From Sphingobacterium sp. SYP-B4668 (GTDB lineage Bacteria > Bacteroidota > Bacteroidia > Sphingobacteriales > Sphingobacteriaceae), in NCBI RefSeq assembly GCF_027627455.1, contig NZ_CP115483.1, positions 1,860,001 to 1,924,000 of the forward strand: a DNA stretch of 64,000 nucleotides, in the 5' to 3' direction. The notes below the pieces were generated by a model. The model searched no databases and was not told where the DNA came from. It was given only the letters and a program-made list of their open reading frames with translations. The translations under genes were made by a program, and so were the position numbers. This document shows, piece by piece, positions 35,030 to 44,491 of the stretch. Within the stretch, counting starts at the first letter, position 1. The number at the start of each line of letters is the position of its first letter.

Positions 35030-36004
35030 ATGAAATTTAAATTTGACAGTTTCGTCGTCGGATTGATTATTGCTATTATCATTGCTTATATCTATCCGGA
35101 TTTGGCATTAGTAGAGGGGACATTCTCTTTAGATCACATTACGACGATCGGTGTGTCCCTGATTTTTTTCTTCTATGGATTAAAGCTGAGTTTCGGAGAG
35201 ATTAAAACGGGGTTAAGCAATTGGAAGTTGCATGTTTTGGTTCATACCTCGACATTTATACTGTTTCCCCTTTTAGTGTTGATTTTTTATCCTTTTATCA
35301 AGACAGAAGTACAACACGATTTTTGGATGTCGTTTTTCTTTTTAGCGGCATTACCATCGACTGTTTCCTCCTCTGTTGTTATGGTTTCAATTGCCAGAGG
35401 CAATATGCCCGCGGCTATTTTCAATTCCAGTATTTCAGGAATAATGGGAGTGTTGATTACGCCAATGTGGATGGGGTTGTTCTTGACCATCAACAATGAT
35501 TTTGATTTTGGTCATGTCTATCTCAGTTTATTCTTGGAGATTATCCTACCAGTAGTTCTAGGTATTTGTCTGCAACCGATTTTAGGGAAATGGGCCCATA
35601 AGTATAGCGTTTACTTATCAAAAATGGACAAGCTCACTATACTACTTATCGTATACACCAGTTTTGCTGATTCTTTTTTAGAACATATTTTTGACGCTGT
35701 GAATGTTTGGTATTTCGTAGCTGTATTTACAGGTGTGATTGTTCTCTTTTTCGTGGTTTATCTAATCATTTGGTATTGGAGTCGAAGGATATTCCGTTTT
35801 TCGGTCGCAGATGAAATTACCGCTATTTTCTGTGGATCTAAGAAATCGCTTACACATGGGTCAGTATTTGCGAAGATTATTTTTGGACATACCGCTACAG
35901 GATTTGGATTGGTGTTTTTTCCATTGATGATTTTTCATGCTTTTCAGATCCTGGTTGCCAGTGTCATTGCACAGCGCTATGCTGCGAGAAATAATATTGA
36001 TTAA
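35030..36004 (+). CDS. SBF-like (SLC10A7-type) bile acid:sodium symporter family protein
   Basis: A 324-residue membrane protein with about ten transmembrane helices, of the SBF-like/DUF4137 group related to SLC10A7. The family's SLIFFFYGLKLS and ALPSTVSSSVVMVSIARGN motifs, the latter marking the crossover of the two inverted repeats, are present. Near the C terminus is CGSKKSLTHGSVFAKIIF, the second crossover. The transported solute is unknown. Bile acid import should not be assumed, since distant members carry other organic anions or act in calcium homeostasis. A CDF transporter follows 54 bases downstream with its own -7 box. Confidence 0.88.
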   Translation: MKFKFDSFVVGLIIAIIIAYIYPDLALVEGTFSLDHITTIGVSLIFFFYGLKLSFGEIKTGLSNWKLHVLVHTSTFILFPLLVLIFYPFIKTEVQHDFWMSFFFLAALPSTVSSSVVMVSIARGNMPAAIFNSSISGIMGVLITPMWMGLFLTINNDFDFGHVYLSLFLEIILPVVLGICLQPILGKWAHKYSVYLSKMDKLTILLIVYTSFADSFLEHIFDAVNVWYFVAVFTGVIVLFFVVYLIIWYWSRRIFRFSVADEITAIFCGSKKSLTHGSVFAKIIFGHTATGFGLVFFPLMIFHAFQILVASVIAQRYAARNNID

Positions 36005-36013
36005 AAAACACGT

Positions 36014-36021
36014 TATATTTG
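36014..36021 (+). promoter_or_regulatory. -7 box of the CDF transporter gene
   Basis: TATATTTG lies 37 bases before the ATG of the CDF gene, inside the short gap after the SBF-like gene. This suggests independent control of the two genes. Confidence 0.5.
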
Positions 36022-36058
36022 CATCTAACGGTTTATTTTAAAGTAAGGTATACACAAT

Positions 36059-37048
36059 ATGTCTAGGCAAAAAAGACTGGTATTGCTTTCTCTGACAACA
36101 GGGATGATTCTTATGTTGGTCAAATTTACAGCATACCTGATGACCGGGTCCAATGCTATTTTTACAGATGCGGCAGAAAGTATTGTGAATGTTGTCGCCT
36201 CTGGATTTGCTTTCTATAGTATCTACCTGTCTGCTCGTCCGAGGGATGAAAATCATCCTTATGGACACGGTAAAGTGGAGTTTTTTTCCGTTTTTTTGGA
36301 AGGTGGACTAATATTTATAGCAGGCACCATTATTTTGGTGAAAGGGGCTTATAATATTTTTTACCCAAATGAACTGTCCAATTTGACCGAAGGAATAGGG
36401 TTGGTCGCTGTAACAGGAGTCGTAAATTTTGGAATTGGTTTTTACCTCATCAGGAGAGGACGAGAATTAAAATCCATGACAATTGAAGCCGATGGCAAGC
36501 ATTTGCAGGTAGATGCCTATAGTACTTTTGGACTAATTGTTGGGCTGATTTTGATGCAGGTGACTGGTTTAATATGGATTGACACTCTGATTTCTTTACT
36601 TTTAGGCACATTTATACTCTATAGTGGATATCGATTGCTTCGCAGATCCATTGGCGGGTTGATGGACGAATCTGATTTAGATTTAGTCAGCGAAGTCGTG
36701 GATGTTTTGAATGAGGTGCGACGTACAGAATGGATTGATATTCATAATCTTCGCGTGCAGCGTTATGGAAATGAGTTACACGTAGACTGCCATTTAACCT
36801 TGCCAAACTATTATAAACTAGGAAAAGTACATGATGAAATCTCAGATTTGGATAGTATTGTAAATGCAAAGCTTTCTACAAAAACAGAGTTCTTTGTTCA
36901 TGCAGACCCCTGCCTTCCTGAGTGTTGCCATTATTGTCGTGTGGTAGATTGCCCAATTCGTTCAGAAGCATTTATTAGAGATATTTCGTGGGATATTCAG
37001 AATGTTACCCAAAATAAAAAGCATTTCGAAAGTTCAATAAATCCTTAA
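36059..37048 (+). CDS. Cation diffusion facilitator (CDF) family transporter
   Basis: A 329-residue CDF transporter exporting divalent metal ions by proton exchange. Six transmembrane helices (about 7-205) carry the metal site residues FTDAAESIVNV in helix 2 and HLQVDAYSTFGLIVG in helix 5. HPYGHGKVEFF is the conserved loop histidine motif. The cytoplasmic C-terminal domain (about 210-300) ends in a cysteine/histidine cluster CLPECCHYCRVVDC, which probably binds metal. Zinc, iron or manganese is likely, and the residues do not decide which. Confidence 0.93.
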   Translation: MSRQKRLVLLSLTTGMILMLVKFTAYLMTGSNAIFTDAAESIVNVVASGFAFYSIYLSARPRDENHPYGHGKVEFFSVFLEGGLIFIAGTIILVKGAYNIFYPNELSNLTEGIGLVAVTGVVNFGIGFYLIRRGRELKSMTIEADGKHLQVDAYSTFGLIVGLILMQVTGLIWIDTLISLLLGTFILYSGYRLLRRSIGGLMDESDLDLVSEVVDVLNEVRRTEWIDIHNLRVQRYGNELHVDCHLTLPNYYKLGKVHDEISDLDSIVNAKLSTKTEFFVHADPCLPECCHYCRVVDCPIRSEAFIRDISWDIQNVTQNKKHFESSINP

Positions 37049-37138
37049 TTAATGCCCAAGGACAGATAAAATACTCTTAGTCTGAAAAAATCTTCTTCGA
37101 ATACCGCTTTTTCCCAAATAAATATCCTCCGAAAAAAG

Positions 37139-37146
37139 TATCTTTG
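37139..37146 (+). promoter_or_regulatory. -7 box of lepA
   Basis: TATCTTTG lies 29 bases before the lepA ATG. An A-rich stretch is upstream but there is no clear TTTG. Confidence 0.6.
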
Positions 37147-37175
37147 CTGATTAAAAAGCGATATTAATATCTTAT

Positions 37176-38966
37176 ATGAAGCATATCCGTAATTTCTGTA
37201 TTATTGCCCACATTGACCATGGTAAGAGTACATTGGCAGATCGATTGTTGGAATTTACTAATACCATCACTCAGCGTGAGGCACAGGCACAATTACTAGA
37301 TAATATGGATCTTGAGCGTGAACGTGGTATTACCATCAAGAGTCACGCTATCCAAATGAACTATATACAAGACGGTCAAGAGTATATTCTTAACTTGATT
37401 GATACTCCTGGGCACGTTGATTTCTCTTATGAAGTCTCTCGCTCCATTGCTGCATGCGAAGGAGCACTATTAATTGTGGATGCCTCTCAAGGTATCCAAG
37501 CACAAACTATTTCAAATTTATATTTGGCATTAGAACATGATTTAGAGATTATTCCGATCTTGAATAAAATGGACTTGCCTGGTGCGATGCCGGAAGAGGT
37601 AAAGGACCAAATCATAGATTTGATCGGTGGCAAACGTGAGGATATCATCCCCGCCTCTGGTAAGACTGGTCTAGGTATTCCAGATATTTTAGAAGCCATT
37701 GTAAGCCGAGTCCCTGCTCCCGTAGGTGATCCCGATGCACCTCTTCAAGCCTTGATTTTTGACTCAGTGTTCAACTCATTTCGAGGTATCATGGCCTATT
37801 TTAAGGTGGAGAATGGCGAAATTAGAAAAGGCGACAGAGTTAAGTTCATCGCAACAGGTAAAGAGTATTTTGCAGATGAAATCGGAACCTTGAAACTGAA
37901 TCAGGTACCCAAACAAGTTATCAAAACAGGAGATGTAGGATACATTATCTCAGGTATCAAAGAAGCTCGAGAAGTCAAAGTGGGCGATACTATCACACAT
38001 AAGGACAGACCAAGTCCTGATGCTATTCAAGGATTTGAAGAGGTGAAGCCAATGGTCTTTGCAGGTATCTATCCCGTAGATACGGAAGATTATGAGGAAC
38101 TTCGCGAATCCATGCACAGATTACAGCTGAACGATGCCTCTCTAGTATTTGAACCAGAGTCTTCCGCAGCCCTTGGTTTCGGTTTCCGTTGTGGGTTCTT
38201 AGGAATGCTCCATATGGAGATTATTCAAGAGCGGTTGGAACGTGAATTTGACATGACCGTCATCACCACAGTGCCGAACGTTTCCTACAAAGCTTATCTA
38301 AGTAAGGATAATGAAGAGGTCATCGTACACAATCCTTCAGATCTTCCAGATCCTAGCAAGCTAAATACCATTGAAGAACCTTATATCAAGGCCAATATCA
38401 TTACAAAAGCAGAATTTGTGGGCCCTATTATGTCTTTGTGTATCCAAAAGAGGGGAATCATCACGAATCAATCTTACTTGACGTCGGATCGTGTAGAGCT
38501 GGTTTTTGAGATGCCAATGGGTGAGATTGTCTTTGATTTTTATGATAAGCTTAAAACCATTTCAAAAGGATATGCATCTTTTGATTATACGCAAATCGGA
38601 TATAGAGTCTCTGATTTGGTAAAGTTAGACATCCGATTGAATGATGAGCCTGTAGACGCGCTTTCGTCGTTGATTCACAGAAGCAATGCGTATGATTTTG
38701 GAAAGAAAATTTGTGAAAAACTGAAAGAGCTACTTCCCCGTCAACAATTTGAAATTCGTATTCAAGCGTCTATCGGTGCTAAGATTATTGCCAGAGAAAC
38801 CATCAGTGCTTTGAGAAAGGACGTGACCGCCAAATGTTATGGTGGGGATATTTCCCGTAAACGTAAGCTTTTGGAAAAGCAAAAGAAAGGTAAGAAGCGT
38901 ATGCGTCAAGTCGGTAATGTGGAGATTCCACAGTCAGCATTTATGGCGGTATTGAAATTAGATTAA
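37176..38966 (+). CDS. lepA: Elongation factor 4 (LepA GTPase)
   Basis: LepA is a ribosomal translocase-like GTPase that back-translocates or helps initiation on ribosomes. The 596-residue protein has the G1 motif AHIDHGKST, switch region [12 protein letters not shown]3 DTPGHVDF and G4 [11 protein letters not shown]-like domains II, III and V follow (about 185-480), then the LepA-specific C-terminal domain ending [21 protein letters not shown]. Length and order match the family exactly. folD follows 30 bases downstream. Confidence 0.97.
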   Translation: MKHIRNFCIIAHIDHGKSTLADRLLEFTNTITQREAQAQLLDNMDLERERGITIKSHAIQMNYIQDGQEYILNLIDTPGHVDFSYEVSRSIAACEGALLIVDASQGIQAQTISNLYLALEHDLEIIPILNKMDLPGAMPEEVKDQIIDLIGGKREDIIPASGKTGLGIPDILEAIVSRVPAPVGDPDAPLQALIFDSVFNSFRGIMAYFKVENGEIRKGDRVKFIATGKEYFADEIGTLKLNQVPKQVIKTGDVGYIISGIKEAREVKVGDTITHKDRPSPDAIQGFEEVKPMVFAGIYPVDTEDYEELRESMHRLQLNDASLVFEPESSAALGFGFRCGFLGMLHMEIIQERLEREFDMTVITTVPNVSYKAYLSKDNEEVIVHNPSDLPDPSKLNTIEEPYIKANIITKAEFVGPIMSLCIQKRGIITNQSYLTSDRVELVFEMPMGEIVFDFYDKLKTISKGYASFDYTQIGYRVSDLVKLDIRLNDEPVDALSSLIHRSNAYDFGKKICEKLKELLPRQQFEIRIQASIGAKIIARETISALRKDVTAKCYGGDISRKRKLLEKQKKGKKRMRQVGNVEIPQSAFMAVLKLD

Positions 38967-38996
38967 GAAATATCAGTAATCCTATTCCTATATATA

Positions 38997-39881
38997 ATGA
39001 ATTTATTAGACGGTAAAGTCGTTTCTGCGAAAATTAAAGAAGACATTAAAAGTGATGCCGCTGCATTCACTGCACAGTCTGGACGCAAACCCCATTTAGT
39101 GGCCATCCTGGTTGGCAATGATGGCGGTAGTGAAACATATGTTGCAAGTAAAATGCGCAATTGCGAACTCGTAGGTTTTGATTCTACGAATATCAGATAT
39201 GATATCTCGATTACGGAAGATGAACTTATTGCAAAAATAGAGGAAATCAATGCTGATGATACTATTGATGGATTGATTGTACAGCTACCTTTGCCAAAGC
39301 ATATTGATCCCGAAAAGATTACTGAAGCCATTGACTATCGTAAAGATGTGGACGGATTCCATCCCATTAATTTAGGACGTATGCAACGTAATCTTCCATG
39401 TTTCATCCCCGCAACACCGTACGGCATCATGTTGATGTTGGAGCACTACCAAATCGATACTGCTGGTAAACATGCAGTAGTTGTAGGGCGCAGTAATATT
39501 GTCGGCTCGCCGATGAGTATCCTGTTGGCACGCAACTCAAATCCTGGAAACTGTACAGTGACCCTGACACATAGTCGTACACAAAATCTTAAAAATGAGG
39601 TATTAAGAGGAGATATAGTTGTTGCTGCAATAGGAAAGAAAAACTTTGTGACAGCAGATATGGTCAAAGAAGGAGCAATTGTAATTGATGTAGGTATCAA
39701 TAGAGAAGATTCTACTCAAACCAAATCTGGATTTAAATTGTATGGTGACGTAGATTTTGAACATGTAGCGCCTAAGTCATCATGGATTACACCTGTACCA
39801 GGTGGAGTCGGATTGATGACTATAGTTGGTCTTTTAAAGAATACCCTTGAAGCTGCAAAAGGCACAATTTATAAAAAGTAA
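38997..39881 (+). CDS. folD: Methylenetetrahydrofolate dehydrogenase/cyclohydrolase
   Basis: FolD is a bifunctional enzyme of one-carbon metabolism, oxidising methylene-tetrahydrofolate with NADP and hydrolysing the product to formyl-tetrahydrofolate. The 294-residue protein has the catalytic region GGSETYVASKMRNCELVGF (Tyr and Lys), LIVQLPLPKHID, the nucleotide loop VVGRSNIVGSPM and the final PVPGGVGLMT. All match the family. It probably shares the lepA transcript. Confidence 0.97.
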   Translation: MNLLDGKVVSAKIKEDIKSDAAAFTAQSGRKPHLVAILVGNDGGSETYVASKMRNCELVGFDSTNIRYDISITEDELIAKIEEINADDTIDGLIVQLPLPKHIDPEKITEAIDYRKDVDGFHPINLGRMQRNLPCFIPATPYGIMLMLEHYQIDTAGKHAVVVGRSNIVGSPMSILLARNSNPGNCTVTLTHSRTQNLKNEVLRGDIVVAAIGKKNFVTADMVKEGAIVIDVGINREDSTQTKSGFKLYGDVDFEHVAPKSSWITPVPGGVGLMTIVGLLKNTLEAAKGTIYKK

Positions 39882-39936
39882 TTTTTTTGGTACAAATATT
39901 GTTCCTCTTAGTTATTTGAACTTAAATAATTTGAAA

Positions 39937-40455
39937 ATGAAAAAAATTGCACTTTTAGCAGTTGTCGCCGCTGCAATCACAATGGCTTCTTGTAATAATT
40001 CTTCCAATCAGCACGAAGGTCATAATCATGACCATGATAGTTTAACGACTGTTGGAGAACACGTAGATGCTGCGATAGCGGATCTAAATAAAGCAGAGGC
40101 TGATGCCAAAGCTAAAGCTGAGCAAACTAAGAAAGATTTGGATGACGCCATTGCCCGCGGAGATAAAAAAGCAGAAGAGGCTGCACGCAAAGCAGCAGAA
40201 GAAGCGAATACAGCTTGGGACAAAACTAAGCAAGCCCTTAAGGATGCGGGTCAGGATGTAAAAGAAGGACTTAATGATGCCGCTAAAGCAACTGAAAAAG
40301 CTACCTCTAATGCTATTGATGCAACTAAAGATGCAGCGAATAAAACTGTGGAAGGAACGAAGGAAGTTGCTAAGGACGTATCGGATGCAACTAAAAAGGC
40401 AGCTAGTGATGTAGAGAATAAAGCAAAGAAAGTAGGCGAAGCGCTAAAAAACTAG
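39937..40455 (+). CDS. Helical (LEA/apolipophorin-like) lipoprotein with a His-rich segment
   Basis: A 172-residue lipoprotein: a signal sequence with lipobox MASC (Cys19), then a His-rich HEGHNHDHD segment, then a long amphipathic region rich in Ala, Lys, Asp and Glu. That region contains repeats such as DATKDAANKTVEGTKEVAKDVSDATKK. It should form a long helix on the outside of the inner or outer membrane. The composition recalls LEA-type stress proteins or surface tethers. The His-rich motif could bind metal, and a metal-export island begins just downstream, but a link is speculation. The start is the ATG at 39937. Confidence 0.8.
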   Translation: MKKIALLAVVAAAITMASCNNSSNQHEGHNHDHDSLTTVGEHVDAAIADLNKAEADAKAKAEQTKKDLDDAIARGDKKAEEAARKAAEEANTAWDKTKQALKDAGQDVKEGLNDAAKATEKATSNAIDATKDAANKTVEGTKEVAKDVSDATKKAASDVENKAKKVGEALKN

Positions 40456-40472
40456 TATTGGAATTTAACAGT

Positions 40473-40503
40473 AAAAGGGTCGAGCTAAGCTCGACCCTTT
40501 TTT
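40473..40503. terminator. Bidirectional terminator between the helical lipoprotein and the HMA protein
   Basis: AAAAGGGTCGAGC (40473-40485) pairs without mismatch with GCTCGACCCTTTT (40489-40501) around a TAA loop, followed by T residues on the plus strand. The A-run on the left gives a weaker T-tract on the minus strand. Confidence 0.9.
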
Positions 40504-40714
40504 ATGCACTTTCGATTTTAAATCCTGCTTCTTCAACAGTTTGAACAATGGTGTGCTCATCTATTCCCTCAACCTGTACGGTTAGTACTTTGTCTGTCGA
40601 TGTCGTGTCAACTTCCCACGATTGGATACCGCTCTGTGCGTCTAAAAAAGGAGTAACCTTTGACACACAACCACTGCACTTAATATTTGTTTTGAATTTG
40701 AACGTATTTTCCAT
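40502..40714 (-). CDS. Heavy-metal-associated (HMA, CopZ-like) protein
   Basis: A 70-residue HMA domain protein. KCSGCVSKVTPFL carries the metal-binding C-x-x-C (Cys13-Ser-Gly-Cys16) on the first loop, followed by a ferredoxin-like beta-alpha-beta-beta-alpha-beta fold. These proteins carry Cu(I) or other soft metals to a P-type ATPase. Its neighbour upstream on the same strand is the CopA-type ATPase, 84 bases away. It has its own -7 box (40738-40745), so it may be expressed separately. The terminal FKIESA matches the usual chaperone end. Confidence 0.88.
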   Translation of the reverse strand: MENTFKFKTNIKCSGCVSKVTPFLDAQSGIQSWEVDTTSTDKVLTVQVEGIDEHTIVQTVEEAGFKIESA

Positions 40715-40737
40715 GTTTTACCTTTATTATAATATTA

Positions 40738-40745
40738 CAAATTTA
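40738..40745 (-). promoter_or_regulatory. -7 box of the HMA protein gene
   Basis: On the minus strand TAAATTTG lies 23 bases upstream of the ATG, in the gap after copA. No consensus TTTG is placed at -33. Confidence 0.5.
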
Positions 40746-40798
40746 ACTTGTTATCCCCGTATATATGTTACATCATTGTTCTAATGATGTATACAATT

Positions 40799-43216
40799 TT
40801 ATTTTTTCATTTTTAATAGTAGGCTGTTGCTTACGACGCTTACACTGCTTAGTGCCATAGCTGCTCCTGCAATCATTGGATTGAGCAAGAACCCATTTAA
40901 AGGATATAATAAACCAGCTGCCAATGGAATGCCAATCACATTATAGATGAATGCCCAAAATAAGTTTTGACGAATGGTAGCTACGGTCTGTTTGGATAGC
41001 TTAATTGCTTCTGGGATTTTAGTGAGATCCGAAGAAATAATGGTCATAGTAGCAACATCCATAGCAATATCACTTCCTTTGCCCATTGCAATGCTGACAT
41101 CTGCTTGCGCCAGAGCCGTACTATCATTAATACCATCTCCCACCATTGCTACAAGTTTGCCCTTTTGCTGTAGATTTTTCACAAAAGCTGCTTTCTGATC
41201 TGGAAGTACTTCCGCCTGATAGGAATTGATTTTAGTCTTTTCAGCTATAGCGCGGGCTGTAGCTTCATTATCACCTGTCAACATATAGACTTCTATTCCC
41301 AGGTTTCTGAGTTGCTCTATAGCAAGCGTTGAGGATACTTTGATTTCGTCTGCAACAGCAAATACACCCAAGGCCGATTGGTTGTCCGCGAACCAAATAA
41401 TCGTTTTTGCATCTTTACTCCACTGATCTGCTTTGGCAATGCATTCTTTAGGGATTTTGATGCCATTTTCCTTGAGTAGTTTCTGATTGCCGACGTAGAA
41501 AGTCGTGTCATCGATTCGAGCAGACGCACCTTTGCCCGTAATGCTTTGAAAGTGACTTATTTGTATAGGTGATAGTGCCTGCAGGTCGTTGACGACCGCT
41601 TCCGCAAGCGGGTGCTCGGATTGTTCCTCAATACTGAGAAAAATTTGTTTTAAAAATATATCCTCATTATGCCAATAGCTGTCAGTCAAAACTGGCTTTC
41701 CTTCTGTAATGGTACCCGTTTTGTCCAATACAACGACATCTATTTTCTTAGCAAGCTCTAAACTAACAGCATCTTTTATTAAAATACCTTTTTCAGCACC
41801 TTTACCTATACCTACCATGATCGCTGTCGGAGTAGCCAGCCCGAGTGCACAAGGACAGGCGATAACCAATACTGTTGCAAGCGCTATCAAACCTTGTGAA
41901 AAACCATTTTCACCTCCAAGTATAATCCAAGCTACAAAAGCAATCAATGCGATGCCAATCACGATAGGGACAAAGATAGCGGCTATTTTGTCAACCAGTT
42001 TTTGTACTGGAGCCTTACTTCCTTGTGCCTGTTGCACCATTTTGATAATTTGTGCCAGCATAGTCTCGCTACCCACTTTTTCGGTTCTAAATTGAAAACT
42101 TCCTTTCTGATTGATAGTCCCCGCGAAAACAAGTTCATTTTCCTTCTTTAGCACTGCTATTGATTCGCCACTCAACATACTCTCATCCACATAGGAGCTT
42201 CCGTTTATCACTATGCCATCCACAGCGATTTTTTCACCAGGTTTGACCAATAGCAAATCGTTCTTTTTAACCTGCTCAATGGCAATGACTTCGAGCTCTT
42301 GATTTTCTTTTACAAGCGTGACCGTCTTGGGCTGTAGTCCCATTAACTTTTTGATAGCAGATGATGTGTTGCCTTTTGCTTTTTCTTCTAAGAGCCTACC
42401 CAGTAGAATAAATGTGATAATGACTGCCGCCGCCTCAAAATAAACATGTCCATGTTGTCCTCTGCTCGTCCAAAACTCAGGAAAAATAGTATTGAATACA
42501 CTAAAGATATAAGCGATACCAGAACCTAAAGATACTAACGTATCCATATTGGCCGTACCGTGTTGAGCCTGTTTCCATGCATTGATGAAAAAGTCTTTTC
42601 CAAACCATAGAATGACAGGAGTGGACAATATCCACATGATTTCGTTGGCATAGGGCATGTCCATGTAGAACATGCCGATGATAACTACCGGAAGGGAGAT
42701 AAGAGCCGACCAGATTGTTTTTTTCTTTAAATTTTCAAATTTCTGTTTGTGGATTTCTGCTAGAGTTTCCGATTGAAGAATTTCATTTTCTTCCAATAAG
42801 AGGTCGAATCCGGCTGATTGCACTTCTTTTTTCATCAACTCAGGGTTGGTAACATTTGGAAGGTATTCGATAGCTACTGAAGCCGTTGCAAAATTGACTG
42901 AAGCTGTCAATACACCACTGTGGTGACTCAATGAACTCTCAACCCCTGAAGCACATGAGGCACATGACATTTCCAAGACCGGAATTGTTTTTTTGACCGT
43001 AGGTACTTGATACCCTTGGTCTCGAATCTGCTGGACGACAGTGTTCAACTCCATACTGTTTTTAGCAATGATCCTTGCCTCTTGTTTTGTAAATACTATG
43101 TCATCTTTATTTCCTCCACCTATTTCCAAGACGTTGTTTTCCAATGCACGGACTTGCCGTTCATCATCTAGCCCCTGAATAGGTATTTTAATGGGTGTTA
43201 TATTGTCTGTTGTCAT
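40799..43216 (-). CDS. copA: Copper-translocating P-type ATPase (CopA-like)
   Basis: An 805-residue P1B-type ATPase that exports Cu(I) or Ag(I). The N terminus holds a degenerate HMA-like region (about 5-70) without C-x-x-C, then a good HMA domain with CASC (Cys85-Cys88). Eight membrane helices follow, with the transport motif CPC (Cys454-Pro-Cys456). The phosphorylated residue is Asp498 in DKTGT. SEHPLAEAV, GDNEATA and GDGINDSTALA complete the nucleotide domains. Metal delivery probably involves the separate HMA protein encoded downstream. It lies after the RND efflux operon, separated by a hairpin and its own -7 box. Confidence 0.95.
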   Translation of the reverse strand: MTTDNITPIKIPIQGLDDERQVRALENNVLEIGGGNKDDIVFTKQEARIIAKNSMELNTVVQQIRDQGYQVPTVKKTIPVLEMSCASCASGVESSLSHHSGVLTASVNFATASVAIEYLPNVTNPELMKKEVQSAGFDLLLEENEILQSETLAEIHKQKFENLKKKTIWSALISLPVVIIGMFYMDMPYANEIMWILSTPVILWFGKDFFINAWKQAQHGTANMDTLVSLGSGIAYIFSVFNTIFPEFWTSRGQHGHVYFEAAAVIITFILLGRLLEEKAKGNTSSAIKKLMGLQPKTVTLVKENQELEVIAIEQVKKNDLLLVKPGEKIAVDGIVINGSSYVDESMLSGESIAVLKKENELVFAGTINQKGSFQFRTEKVGSETMLAQIIKMVQQAQGSKAPVQKLVDKIAAIFVPIVIGIALIAFVAWIILGGENGFSQGLIALATVLVIACPCALGLATPTAIMVGIGKGAEKGILIKDAVSLELAKKIDVVVLDKTGTITEGKPVLTDSYWHNEDIFLKQIFLSIEEQSEHPLAEAVVNDLQALSPIQISHFQSITGKGASARIDDTTFYVGNQKLLKENGIKIPKECIAKADQWSKDAKTIIWFADNQSALGVFAVADEIKVSSTLAIEQLRNLGIEVYMLTGDNEATARAIAEKTKINSYQAEVLPDQKAAFVKNLQQKGKLVAMVGDGINDSTALAQADVSIAMGKGSDIAMDVATMTIISSDLTKIPEAIKLSKQTVATIRQNLFWAFIYNVIGIPLAAGLLYPLNGFLLNPMIAGAAMALSSVSVVSNSLLLKMKK

Positions 43217-43244
43217 GTTGTACTATTTTAAATTTCTAATAATA

Positions 43245-43252
43245 CAAATGTA
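43245..43252 (-). promoter_or_regulatory. -7 box of copA
   Basis: TACATTTG on the minus strand, 28 bases before the ATG. No TTTG was seen at the usual distance. No CsoR- or CueR-type operator was recognised nearby. Confidence 0.5.
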
Positions 43253-43335
43253 GCAATCAGGGAAGGCCACCCTGTTATACTTTTTCAGAAATCAAGTATA
43301 TGATTATATTTTGAGCCAGTTAGTTTTTCGAAAGG

Positions 43336-43365
43336 AGTGGAGATCTACATTCACAGATCTCCACT
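43336..43365 (-). terminator. Hairpin after the efflux operon
   Basis: AGTGGAGATCT (43336-43346) pairs with AGATCTCCACT (43355-43365), an 11-bp perfect stem, 9 bases after the adaptor gene stop. The T-tract is poor, so it may be a stabilising 3' hairpin rather than a strong terminator. Confidence 0.6.
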
Positions 43366-43374
43366 TGAAATAGA

Positions 43375-44472
43375 TTACAAGGTTTCTAACTCTTCCGATG
43401 GCTTTTTCAGGACTGCGTCTTTAGCATGTATCTCTCCAAAAACCTCTGACAAAGAATCTAATTGGATTCCTTCTTTGACCGAAATTCTTTTGAGTGCTTT
43501 GTCCGCTTGCTGTATAATGACAAAAGTTCCAGATTGAGTGCGCATCACACTCTTCTTTGGTACCCATAATGATGCTACAGGACGCTTTAAATGTAAATTA
43601 ACTTGCGCATAGTCTCCCCCTTGAAGTTTATTGTTGCTGTTGTCTACGTCAAATTCCAGGGTTAGTGATCGGTCCTGTGCACTGAGCATTCCTGAAGTAC
43701 GGGACAGCAATGCCGTGTATTTCTCCCCTGGGTGGGAGCTTACTGTAAAGTTGACGACGGTACCTGTCGAGATTGCTGACGCATGCTTTTCAGGAACAGA
43801 TATGGTCAAGCGTAGACGATTATTTTGGGCAATCGAAAATAAGGGTTGGTTTGCATTCGTTCCAATAAGAGCGCCTGTCGACAAAAGCCGTTCTGTAATG
43901 ATACCATCGAATGGAGCGGTTATCCGTAGATACTCCTGTAGTTGGGAGGATTGGGCCGTGCTTGCTCTTGCTGAACTATACGCAGAGCTGTCACTCATCA
44001 TTTTGCTCTTAGCCCGATCCAATTCAATGGGTGCGACTGCGCCGCTGGTAATTGATGCTTCGGTGAGTCTATCATAAGCCTGTTTACTGAAAAGATAATT
44101 ACTGTAGAGTTTCTCATGGTTCGATTTGTCGGATAGATACCGCTGGTTCACTTCTTGCGCCTCTAAGGTCGCCAGTAGCTGTCCCTTCTTGACTCGGTCA
44201 CCTCGATCTACATATATTTTTTTTATAAATCCTGTCATTTTACCGTAGATATCTACCTGTTCATAGGGCTTTAGTTCTCCAGGAGTCACGATGGTATATC
44301 CTGGATTGTCTTCGATTGGAGATACCGTTTCATAAACCGAATCTATTTTTGAGGAAATTGTTGGCGTTTGTGGCTCGTCATTGGACGTACATCCGACGAG
44401 CAGTGCAGCACTCAGCAAGAGGCCGAAGCTGTATTTAATCTTATGTGCTTTTATTTGTATTTGCATGTTCAT
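43375..44472 (-). CDS. RND efflux periplasmic adaptor (membrane fusion lipoprotein)
   Basis: A 365-residue adaptor of the HlyD/AcrA type. A signal with lipobox LVGC anchors it as a lipoprotein. The barrel-sandwich half EQVDIYGKMTGFIKKIYVDRGDRVKKGQLLATLEAQEV and the later ITAPFDGIITERLLSTGALIG make the lipoyl-like domain, separated by a helical hairpin (about 105-165). A beta-barrel and membrane-proximal domain follow, with the final KRISVKEGIQLDSLSEVFG. It links the RND pump and the TolC-type channel encoded next to it. The permease gene is 19 bases upstream. Confidence 0.92.
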   Translation of the reverse strand: MNMQIQIKAHKIKYSFGLLLSAALLVGCTSNDEPQTPTISSKIDSVYETVSPIEDNPGYTIVTPGELKPYEQVDIYGKMTGFIKKIYVDRGDRVKKGQLLATLEAQEVNQRYLSDKSNHEKLYSNYLFSKQAYDRLTEASITSGAVAPIELDRAKSKMMSDSSAYSSARASTAQSSQLQEYLRITAPFDGIITERLLSTGALIGTNANQPLFSIAQNNRLRLTISVPEKHASAISTGTVVNFTVSSHPGEKYTALLSRTSGMLSAQDRSLTLEFDVDNSNNKLQGGDYAQVNLHLKRPVASLWVPKKSVMRTQSGTFVIIQQADKALKRISVKEGIQLDSLSEVFGEIHAKDAVLKKPSEELETL

Positions 44473-44491
44473 TGTTTTCTAGTGTCGATAA

